Assembly: GCA_905221605.1 (NCBI GenBank)
Contig: CAJNDS010000946.1
Location: forward strand, 491,577 to 555,576
Origin: Symbiodinium natans
Taxonomy: Eukaryota > Sar > Dinophyceae > Suessiales > Symbiodiniaceae
Direction of reading: 5' to 3'
DNA: 64,000 nucleotides
Each line of letters begins with the position of its first letter. The first letter of the stretch is position 1. The position numbers and the translations under genes are program-made. The notes beneath the pieces are model-generated. The model ran no database searches and had not been told where the DNA came from. It saw only the letters and a program-made list of their open reading frames with translations. Positions 11,771 to 20,797 of the stretch are shown here, piece after piece.

Positions 11771-13348
11771 GTGGGGTCGACTCTGACAGCTTCTGCTCCA
11801 ACACGACATCATTCGTCATAGAAAATAGTTTTCAGAATACGATTGAAAAAGAAGATTTTAACACTAGTAGTAGTGACCTTGAATTTATCACAAGGGTGCC
11901 ACGAAGTCCTAGTCTAGCCTGCAGATTCAGGTGTTCGCAGTTGAGGTCGGAATGAGGTTGCGTCGACCGCAAGTCCTGAACCCACAACAGAACACCGGAA
12001 CCCCCAAATCCCAAACCAAACCCCAAATCCCAAATCCCAAACCCTAAACCCCAAACCCTAAACCCGAAGCCATAAACCCTGAACTGTAAATCCCTAAGCA
12101 ACAACACCTCAGTGCCAACTCGCCCCTTCGCCAGGCCATGCTTTCCGGCTCGGAGACGTCTGCGGTTCGGTGCGCGTCCTTTTGTTGGCGGATGGCTGGG
12201 TTTAGGCCCTGAACCCTAAACCCTAAACCCGAATTCCTAATCCCTAAACTCTAAGGCCTGAACCCTAAACCCTAGACCCCGAAACATTTTGGGCTCAGGA
12301 TTCTCAAAACTTATTGGATTTCCGTTTGTGCCTCTTTTTCTCAAAGAAATGTTCAACACACCCCTTGGACATACCTCTTAACAGAAATTTAAGGTTTATG
12401 GTAACATCCTTCCTTAAATTCCCCTTTTACCGTTTAAGGGGTATGGGTTTGGGGAATGTGGAGTTATTCTTAGCGTTTCTGCTTTTTCATGGCTCGCAGC
12501 GTGAGGGCCTGCACCTCCCGCGAATCAGACACCTCACCCCAGCCGGAGCCTTCAGTGTTGAAACCCCCAAGCCCCCCCCCAAACTGCACCCTGAAACACG
12601 TCACTCGCAGACCCAACTCTGATCAAGGCATCTTCTATACCCTTGTAAGCCAGGGGGAAATGGTGTTGAGAAGCATGTTGGGTTCAGGTTTCAGGCCTTA
12701 AGTTATATACCTTGTTTCAGAGTACCAAAGGCTACTCCGGGAGCAAAAGTCCTAAACCCCAAACCCTAAACCCTAAACCCGAAACCCTAAACCCTAAACC
12801 CTAAACCATAAACCCAAGCCAGACTCGGCCCATCAGAGTCCCCCCTCCATGCCGCCTGGGCGATGGGAGCTCGGCCGGCCATGAGCTTTGCAGCTGCCCC
12901 CCTGCGGCAAGTGGGGAGTAGGGTTTGGGGTTTAGGGTTTGGGGTTTGGGGTTTAGGGTTTGGGGTTTAGGGTTTGGCGCCTCCCCCTAAACCTGAGACC
13001 CTAAACCCCAAACCCGAGTTCCGTTAGCCCCCACAAAGCAAAGCCCAAAGGCCTCTCCAGCCCCGTTTTTCACAGCAAACCTTCCTTGAAACCCCGTTGG
13101 CTGGCCCCAAAAGACCTCCGAAGTCCGCAACTAATCCCCTAAACCTCTGAACCCCTGAACCCCTGAACCCCTGAGCCCTAAACTCCTAAACTCCTAAACT
13201 CCTAAACTCCCAAACCCCTAAACCCTTAAAACTCCTTATGTAAACCTTTAAACCCCTAAACTCCCAAACCCCCCTTCACCCACAAACCCAAAACCCCTAA
13301 ACCTTAAACCCTGAAAAACCTTCAGCTAGGAGGTCCCTCCCAGAGCCC
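11771..13348. other. Unique and repeat mix without a firm gene
   Basis: Includes CCCAAATC variants (12000-12065), TTTGGGG/TTTAGGG (12918-12975) and CCCCTAAA or CTCCTAAA octamers (13135-13270). Short GC-rich islands at about 12135-12198 (AMLSGSETSAVRC) and 12865-12923 (HAAWAMGARPAMSFAAAPL) have open + frames and could be exons, but evidence is weak. Confidence 0.45.
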
Positions 13349-13746
13349 CCTAAACCCTAAACCCTAAACCCTAAACCCTAAACCCTAAACCCTAAACCCT
13401 AAACCCTAAACCCTAAACCCTAAACCCTAAACCCTAAACCCTAAACCCTACCCAAACCCTAAACCCTAAACCCTAAACCCTAAAACCCTAAACCCTAACC
13501 CTAAACCCTAAACCCTAAACCCTAAACCCTAAACCCTAACCCTAAACCCTAAAACCCTAAACCCTAAACCCTAAACCCCAAACCCCAAACCCTAAACCCT
13601 AAACCCTAAACCCTAAACCCTAAACCCTAAACCCTAAACCCTAAACCCAAACCCTAAACCCAAAGCCCTAAACCCAAAACCCTAAACCCCAAACCCCAAA
13701 CCCCAAACCCTAAACCCTAAACCCCAAACCCTCAACCCTAAACCCC
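13349..13746. repeat. CCCTAAA array with CCCCAAA/CCCAAAA variants
   Basis: Around 56 units in C-strand orientation, with short irregular units (CCCTAACCCTAAA) toward the centre and CCCCAAA near the right end. Confidence 0.97.
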
Positions 13747-13766
13747 TACGCCCCTCCCAGAGCCCC

Positions 13767-14820
13767 TGAAAAGAGGTGGCCCGCGTCGCGGGCGCCGTGG
13801 CCTCCGCGGCTGCAGCGCTGCGGCGCTGCATCCAGAACTCTCCGGCCGGGGCCCTGGGGGTTCAAGGGTTGAAGGTGGTTTAGGGTTTAGGGTTTAGGGT
13901 TTAGGGATTAGGGTTTAGGGTTTAGGGTTTAGGGTTCCAGGTACTGGGGTTGGAGCTGTTGCAGCGGAGGGTTTAGAGCAGTTGGGGGCCCTTTTGGGCT
14001 TGTTTCGGGTTTGGAATTAACGCTGAGGTCCTGTGCCTGGTTCTCACTCCAGCGATCCTGCTCATTCTCTTGCTGATTGCCATCTTCAATGTGCCCTGGC
14101 TCGCCTGGTTCTGCCAGAGATGTGGGTTTAGGGTTTAGGGTTGAGGGTTTAGGGTCTTCTTTTCACATTCGCAGCAGGGAGGAAAGCAAGTGGATTGCAA
14201 GCAGAGGGAACAAAAGTGGACACAATTGGGATGTTCCCCCTTATACTAACAGCCCTTAATAGTTCTTTTCCCTATTAAGGACTGTTAGTATAAGGGGGGA
14301 CATCCCAAGACACAACCATGAACAGGAAAACATAAGTTGTGGGCTCTGAGGCCCCAACAGCGCTGGCGCAACAATCCTAGCAAACACAGCGACCAAAGCA
14401 CGACTCTTCAGCGTAATCAGGAGCAGCAGCCAAGCAAGCACCCACGAGAAGCATTACAGATGTCCGCCCCTAGACCCTAAACCCAAAACCCAAAACCCAA
14501 AACCCTAAACCCTAAACCCTAAAGCCTAACGGATCAGGTGTGCCTAGCGCGGCTGGTTACAGCCCCAGGCGCAGCTCTCTTCAATGCCGGCAGCCCAGCT
14601 ACCGAACAAAAGCCCTTGACCTGAAACCCTAAACCCTAAACCCTAAACCCTAAACCCTAAACCCTAAACCCTAAACCCTAAACCCTAAACCCTAAACCCT
14701 AAACCCTAAACCCCAAACCCTAAACCCTAAACCCTAAACCCCAAACCCTACTTCCTCGGCATCTCTGAGGTTGCCGTCCTCTGGCTGGTGCTGCGGTTAG
14801 TGGTGCGGGTCCGGGGACCC
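13767..14820 (+). CDS. Candidate exons of a membrane protein
   Basis: Three + strand islands fit exons. 13767-13855 reads VARVAGAVASAAAALRRC. 14053-14121 follows CCAG and reads AILLILLLIAIFNVP then WLAWFCQRC, a strong hydrophobic helix, with a GT at its end. About 14770-14806 follows GAG and reads VAVLWLVLRLV. Hydrophobic exons in order on one strand, separated by telomere arrays and a MITE, suggest one membrane-protein gene. Phases were not reconciled and no family is recognised. Confidence 0.38.
14226..14308. mobile_element. Hairpin MITE family A, copy 4, with target duplication
   Basis: The cleanest copy of the family. Arms TTGGGATGTTCCCCCTTATA and GGGGGGACATCCCAA pair along almost their whole length around a short loop. 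It is flanked by GACACAA at 14219-14225 and again at 14309-14315, a perfect 7 bp target-site duplication. It lies between candidate membrane-protein exons, so probably within an intron. Confidence 0.9.
14624..14750. repeat. CCCTAAA array
   Basis: About 18 C-strand units with two CCCCAAA variants. Confidence 0.96.
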
Positions 14821-16496
14821 GGCGGGCCGTTCACTTTAAGACCCAGGGACCTCTATTCACTTTTTGTTTAGGGTTTGGGGGTATGTGGGGTCCAGGGGTT
14901 TTGGGGGTTTAGGGTTTCGGGTTTAGGGTTTAGGGCTTTAGGGTTTAGGGTTAAGGGTTTTAGTAGGGCTTTGGCGGGTTTACGGTCTGGAGGTTCTCTG
15001 ATAAACCCCTTTTAAGCAACAAGGGGTACGCTTACGCGTTCATGCTCCTAGGTCGCTCTGGGGTCTAGGTTCAGGGGTGGGAGTTGGGTGCTTTGTTTTT
15101 CAAGGGTTTGGGTTTTGTGTTTTTCGGGGGGAGGGAGGGGGGGAGAGGGTTCGGGGTTTTGGAGTCTGGGCTTTTTAGGGTTCAGGGTTTCGGGTCAAAC
15201 CCTAAGAGCTCAGCCATGTGTGGCTAGCCCTTAAGTACTTGTTTCTCGTATGAAGGGCTGCAATAGTCCTTACTGGGGAGAGCCCTAAACCCTGAACGCC
15301 CAGAATATGATAAACCCTCGAGCCCGAAATCCTCAACTCTCAGCATCCTAAACCCTAACCCCAAACCCCTGAACCCAAACCCCTAGACCCTAAACCCTAA
15401 CCCCACACCTGCAAGTGCGTAAACCCTCTCAGGTGCTGGTCTTTCCGGGCTCCATTCTCCTATGGCGTCGAAACACCGAGGTTAACTGGGTAACTGCGTT
15501 GGGGGGGATGAGGGTCGCTTTTGTGTCTCATCTTTTTTAAGGGTTTAGGGTAGGGTACATAGGCTTTAGGGTTTAAGGTTTTGGGGGTTTGGAGTTGCAC
15601 TCTCGACGGGTGCAGGGCCCAATTATACACCTCAAACCCTAATGCCTTAAACCTGAGACCCAATGTGATTTCGGTGGTTGAGGGACAGATGTTTAAGAAG
15701 CGAGGGTTGGGGCTTAGGGCTCTCAACCCTAAATCCTAAACCCTAAACCCTAAACCCCAAACCCGAAACCCTAAACCCTAAACCCTAAACCCTACACCCT
15801 AAACCCTAAACCCAAGCTCCTCCCGGGCTCCTGCGCCTCGGGGCCAGGCGTCGTATCGGGCCGAGATGGCGCGGCAGTTCGCGCAGCTCCTTGGGCTCCG
15901 CCTGGTTTTTTGGAGTACCAAGCCCTTGGCAAAGGGGGGTTTAGGGTTTAGGGTTTAGGGTTTAGGGTTTAGGCCTTGATAGGGTTTTTCACAGGGGCTT
16001 AGAGGTGAGGGTTTTACAGGGTTTGGACAAGGGTGCCTGTAGTGTTCTGATGGCGCTTGTGGGTTTGTGCAGGGTTTCTTTTTGGTCGGCTTCGTCCACC
16101 CCAGCAGGGCATCCATGGGTTTAGGGTTTAGGGTTTTGGGTTTTGGGGTTTAGCCTCATGATGACGAGCCTTAGACTCCCCGAACCTTATAGGTAATTCT
16201 GACCAACTCGCTCCCCGCCGCCACCCCCTAGCCTCAGGCTCCAGGAGCCTTTCCAGTTCAAGAAAATGGAAGAAAGCCCCTTGTTAGGGCTACGCAAGCT
16301 AAAGCTAAAGAAAAGGCGCTCCCCGCCCGGTACCCGGATACGCCCCCCAGACTCCAATCGCGAAACCGAACCTGAGGCACTTGGAGCATCTCCATGGTTT
16401 CCTGGCAGAGGCCACAGGCACGGCCCAAGCCAGCGTTTGTTGGTTTGGAAGGGTTCAGGGTTTAGGGGTTTAGGGTCTAGGTTTTTAAGGCTAAGG
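14821..16496. other. Mixed telomere-like DNA with one weak exon island
   Basis: TTTAGGG-like runs at 14870-14965 and 15936-15973, CCCTAAA at 15730-15812, and a telomere-like run at 16118-16155. The island 15833-15915 has an open frame (ASYRAEMARQFAQLLGLRL) and is a possible exon. The open frame at 16266-16445 is Arg/Pro-rich with no domain. Confidence 0.45.
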
Positions 16497-16667
16497 ATTT
16501 AGGGGTTTAGGGGTTTAGGGGTTTAGGGGTTTAGGGGTTTAGGGGTTTAGGGGTTTAGGGGTTTAGAGGTTTAGGGGTTTAGGGGTTTAGGGGTTTAGGG
16601 GTTTAGGGGTTGAGGGGTTGAGGGGTTGAGGGGTTGAGGGGTTTAGGGGTTTAGGGGTTTAGGGGTT
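16497..16667. repeat. (TTTAGGGG)n octamer array
   Basis: About 21 nearly pure 8 bp units. Four consecutive TTGAGGGG units mark a local variant block at ~16610-16640. This is distinct from the heptamer arrays elsewhere. Confidence 0.97.
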
Positions 16668-16972
16668 TTTGGCTGAAGGCTTGAAGGTTTCGGGGTTAGG
16701 TCTTAGGGCCTTGGGCTTGACGGGTTGAGGATGTTGGCAGTGGGGTTTAAAGTTTTCATGTGTTGAGGTCAAAGTTTTAGGGTTCAAGGGTTTGAGAGTT
16801 TAAGCTGGAGTCATGCTGAGATTTTAAGATCCTTCTACTGGGAGTTTAGGTTGGGCATCAACTAGGGTTCAGGGTTTGGGGGATAGGGCTTTGGACCTCT
16901 GTGCCCACATTGTGCCTTCCTCAACCTAGCGCCGGCTGAAGCCTTGCAGCTAGTTCACCGTCGATACCCCAG

Positions 16973-17114
16973 GCATGACGATGGTAAAAGGCGTGTATGT
17001 GAGCCCAAAGCATGATGTAGATCAGCATATCTTGCTGGTGGAGACGGAGTCTGATGAATGGACCCTGCCTAACCCTCCTCGTGCCAAAGCCTACCCCAAT
17101 CTTCTACCGGAGAG
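16973..17114 (+). CDS. Internal exon, unrecognised protein
   Basis: A 142 nt exon with an AG|GC acceptor at 16971-16974 and a consensus GTAAGC donor at 17115. The frame starting two bases in reads MTMVKGVYVSPKHDVDQH and continues with ILLVETESDEWTLPNPP then YPNLLPER, without stops. Composition is protein-like and both splice signals are good, so this is one of the better isolated exons. Partner exons are uncertain; 17711-17800 (LLAALLPRSEATLEGTLLG) on the same strand is a candidate. No family recognised. Confidence 0.5.
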
Positions 17115-19614
17115 GTAAGCAAAAGGCAGTGAACCACTCTGGTGTGCCTTGGACCAGATCCTGCGTGCAGGGCAGCGAGTTGTTAAAGTCTGGGGTTTAG
17201 GGTTTAGGGTTTAGGGTTTAGTTGGGGGTGGGTGGGTGGGTGGGTGGTTCGCTGAAGCTTGAAGTTGGTTAGAATGTTGAGGGCCCCTTTGTCCATGTAG
17301 GCAGCCTCCTGGCCATTGAGTACTCTGGAAAGTCACGTTGCATGCTGGGGAGCAGGGCATGAAAGCAGCAATGCAGCATGCTGTTAATTTTTAAAGGCCG
17401 GTGGCCTCTTTATCTGTTATATACCTGAATATAGCTCCTAGACACCCGAATAAGAACCCGAATATATGTCCTGTAAAACACAAACCCTCCTTAAGGAGAC
17501 CACCAACCCACATAACTGCTAATGGTTAAACCGTAGAGGGGGTCATCGACATGCTGCATGCTGGTTTCGCTTTTGCGATTTTGTTTGCTTGCTCCAAGTT
17601 CTCTCTCAGGCCTAGTGTCGGTCATGGTGGTGGCTATGAACCCTAAACCCTAAACCCTAAACCGTAAACCCTAAACCCTGAACTCTAACCCCCGAAGCCA
17701 CGACCCCTAAACTAAGCTTCTGGCAGCCTTGCTCCCGCGATCCGAGGCGACACTGGAAGGTACACTGCTGGGCTTCATGGTGGTCGAAGGCGAGCGGGTT
17801 GGATGTTTAGGGTTTAGGGTTTAGGGTTTAGGGTTTAGGGTTTAGGGTTTAGGGTTTAGGGTTTAGGGTTTAGGGTTTAGGGTTTGGGGTTTGGGGTTTA
17901 GGGTTTCAGAGTTTATGCATCTTCTGCTAGCTAGGAGGTGTCATTGCTTGCTCGCCTCGCGGGATGATAGCCCGGAGCCCTGGGGCCCTAAATTAGTTGC
18001 CTGACAGCTTTGGCCGCAAGTGTCAAGTCGGGGGTTTAAGGTTTAGGGTTTAGGGTTTAGGGTTTAGGGTTTAGGGTTTAGGGTTTAGGGCTACTGTAAG
18101 TCATCCCACGCAGCCAGGTTTAGCACGGAACTTCCGCGTGCAGCAGCGCGACCAGGTGCAGCTTTTTGTGGGCTCTGGGCCTGGGTTGCTATGGGGCACT
18201 CCTTCAGAGCTTAGGGTTTTAGGGTTTAGGGTTTAGGGTGTAGGGTTTAGGGTGTAGGGTTTAGGGTACAGGGTTTAGGGTACCTAAGGGCTGTTTCTTT
18301 GCATGGTGCTGTCGCTGGCAAGCGTTGCTGATGTCACACAGGAAAGCACGCTTCTACAGTTTGCCCCGACGCTGTGAAGGAACCCTAAACCCTAAACCCT
18401 AACCTAAACCCTAAACCCTAAACCCTAAACCCTAAACCCTAAACCCTAAACCCTAATTCCTAAACCCTAAGCCCTAAACCCTAAACCTTAAGCCCTAAGC
18501 CCTAAACCCTAAACCCTAAGCCCTCCGAAAAAGCCAGGTTGCGCACAGCATCGTTGGCAGGGTTTAGGGTTTAGGGTTTACGGTTTAGGGATTAGGGTTT
18601 AGGGTTTAGGATATAGGGTTTCGGGTCCACGGTTTAGGGTTTAATTAGGGTTTAGGGTTTAGGGTTTAGGGTTTAGGGTGTAGGGTTTAGGCCCCCCGCC
18701 AGCCCAAGACCTGATAACGCCACACATCCAACACTGAATTTGGGTTCCTCTCTTTTTTGGATGAGGCTGTTGTGTTTCTCTATTGCTCCTTTTGTGGTGT
18801 CTGTCTCTTGCTGTTGGCCCGGCCCCCCCGTATCTGACCGAGGGCTGCATGCATAACATGGATGCTTTAGTGCCATGGCTGGAGAGTCGATGAGTCCCGT
18901 GCTGTAGTGACTGTAGCGGCGCATGGCGCGATATCGAAAATAATCTTTGGTCCCCACCTTCCCTAAACCATACATCCGAAAACCAAAGCCCCTGCAACCC
19001 GAAACCCTGAACCCTGTACCTAAGCATCCGAAACCCTATACCCTAAACCCAAAACCCTAAATCCTAAACCCTAAGCCCTAAACCCTAAACCCTAAATAAG
19101 CCCTAAACCCTGAGCCCGAAGCGCGAAGCCGGCTGCACGGCCGCGAGGTGAAATTCACCAAGGAGCAAGCCCAACTCCGGATCTTAGTCCAGAGCGCCCC
19201 ACGGCTTTAACAGTTGTGTCTATTTCTTTTTGAGGGTTTTTGTAGGTTTCTTTGGTTGTTAAGGTTTTTTGCAGAGTCGTTAAGGGTTGTTAGGGTGTTT
19301 TTTGGTGTTTTGGGGGGTTTGGGGGCTTTAAGGGTTTTTAGGTTGTCATGGTTGCAGGGGTTGTTAGTTTCTTGGGGTTATATTGCGCTGTTTTGGGTGC
19401 CTGATTTTAAGGGGAGTCGGGGGACTAAACCTAAGCCCCCCAACTAATTTGGGCATTTCCCAAAATAGGGGTACCCCTTTTGCCCCAAATAGGATAGAAT
19501 CCCTTTCTAAGGGACACGCTTTTCCCCTATTATGGAAACCACCATATCCAAGACAAGGTGGAGATGTGGCTGAGCCGAGCGAAGGTCATGGACAGGAGCA
19601 GCGCGGTGTTTGGG
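17115..19614. repeat. Telomere-type arrays between unique stretches
   Basis: TTTAGGG arrays at 17187-17222, 17804-17907, 18033-18090, 18212-18280 and 18560-18690; CCCTAAA at 17637-17685, 18382-18523 and 19030-19100. The island 17711-17800 is a possible exon. The ~120 aa minus-strand frame at 18659-19027 is compositionally odd and not credited. Confidence 0.7.
19450..19553. mobile_element. Palindromic MITE family B, copy 2
   Basis: Arms GGGCATTTCCCAAAATAGGG and TTTTCCCCTATTATGGAAAC are inverted repeats. The core has CCCCAAATAGGATAGAAT, shared with copies at 10.3 and 49.3 kb. It lies 60 bp outside the large transposon. Confidence 0.7.
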
Positions 19615-19622
19615 GCTTCGCT
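19615..19622. other. Target-site duplication, left (GCTTCGCT)
   Basis: Identical to 24824-24831 and directly adjacent to the left inverted repeat. Confidence 0.93.
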
Positions 19623-19663
19623 GGCTCCAGGGGTGAACCCGGCCCCTGCGTTTTGGCACTTTT
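19623..19663. repeat. Left terminal inverted repeat of the transposon
   Basis: Begins GGCTCCAGGGGTGAACCC and ends GTTTTGGCACTTTTA. It is the reverse complement of 24783-24823 apart from two substitutions and a one-base length difference near the inner end. Confidence 0.93.
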
Positions 19664-19732
19664 ATTCTGCATGAGGTACGCGACGTCGCGTCCATCAGTG
19701 TGTTGTGGTGCTGTCCACAAAAATACCCAAGA

Positions 19733-20025
19733 AACCAAAACCAAAAAAACCAAAAAAACCAAAACCAAAAAAACCAAAAAAACCAAAACCAAAAAAACCA
19801 AAAAAAAACAAAACCAAAAAAACCCAAAAAAAACATTTTCAGGAAGTCTCCCTGTAAGTTTCCTAGGAAATTTTTTTGTTTTTTTTTGGTTTTTTTTGGT
19901 TTTTTTGGTTTTGTTTTTTTTGTTTTTTTTGTTTTTTTTGGTTTTTTTGGTTTTGGTTTTTTTTGGTTTTTTGGTTTTGTTTTTTTTTTTTTTTTTTTTT
20001 CGGTTTTTTTTTGGTTTTGTTGTTT
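19733..20025. repeat. Large A/C-rich : T/G-rich inverted repeat inside the transposon
   Basis: Positions 19733-19835 are made of AACCAAAAAA-like units and 19867-20025 of the complementary TTTTTTGGTT-like units, around a ~35 bp unique spacer containing CAGGAAGTCTCCCTGTAAGT. Either strand could fold into a long imperfect hairpin. The Lys/Asn/Gln- and Phe-rich frames across it are low-complexity artefacts. Confidence 0.9.
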
Positions 20026-20470
20026 TTCGTATGGAGCAGCGTATGATTCATGAAGCTGTTTGCTATCAAAGGTCAACCTGCACACGTTAGTGTCTCTAGT
20101 GCTATGTCGCGACGCGAGCTGCCACTAGACATCCAGAAAATCATTCGAGACTATCTTGTGGGACCCTTAGCATGATAAAAGATTCGGCTTCGGTAGTGCT
20201 CTGCTATGGTATGTCGTTTTCTTTTAATATACATATATATATATGTGTGTTTCTCTTTGTGTGAAATGTAAGAACCTCCTCAAGATCGTCATCTACAACA
20301 TGTGCCGTCTGCACCGACCGAATGGGCGACTTACATTGATACTCTGCCGGACGGTCACTTGAGCGCTTTATGTTCGTTGTCGTGTTTTATGTTTCGCATA
20401 TGTTTTCTAGCGACCCTCATATTAGCGACCTCTGAGGCTTGACCGTCTGGCACATACGAGATATCTACTT

Positions 20471-20603
20471 CACGCTGTCCCACTTGTACGGCGAGAAATG
20501 TCTGAGTGAGGCTGAGATGTTCGCCCTATCACATTGATGTCACGTTATCCCGCTTGTACGGCGAGAAATGTCTGAGCGAAGCTGAGATGTTCGCGCCATC
20601 ACA
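20471..20603. repeat. Two 63 bp direct repeats upstream of the helicase gene
   Basis: Copies at 20471-20533 and 20541-20603 share CTTGTACGGCGAGAAATG and GCTGAGATGTTCGC, period 70 bp, few differences. The location in the 5' non-coding part of the element suggests binding sites for an element protein (inference). Confidence 0.9.
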
Positions 20604-20604
20604 C

Positions 20605-20632
20605 GCTGTTGTGGTAAAACCACAACAACAGC
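20605..20632. other. Stem-loop GCTGTTGTGG-TAAAA-CCACAACAACAGC
   Basis: The 7 bp core stem GTTGTGG/CCACAAC can extend to CTG/CAG with a small bulge around a TAAAA loop. It directly follows the second 63 bp repeat. It could be a replication or transposition cis-site given the adjacent helicase gene (inference). Confidence 0.6.
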
Positions 20633-20797
20633 CTAAGGCTTTATAATTTCTTCATGCGTCAGTGGAAAATACTGCCTTACAATCATTGCCAACAGTGCCT
20701 CCAAAGCATGAGAGATTCCATGGACAGCATATCTCACCGTCCATCATATTGTGTAAGCCTTTGGTTCCGTTCATCCTATCCGTAGTTGCGCTCAACC

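Noticed and set aside
19383-20090. 235-codon + strand frame and the 192-codon minus frame over it
   Set aside because: They cross the transposon's left border and target duplication, and are mostly Lys/Gln/Thr or Phe/Val low-complexity sequence from the A/C-T/G inverted repeat.
20786-20797. Start of the helicase gene four codons upstream of the ATG
   Set aside because: The first codon there is TTG. The ATG at 20798 in CAACCATGG is the better eukaryotic start.
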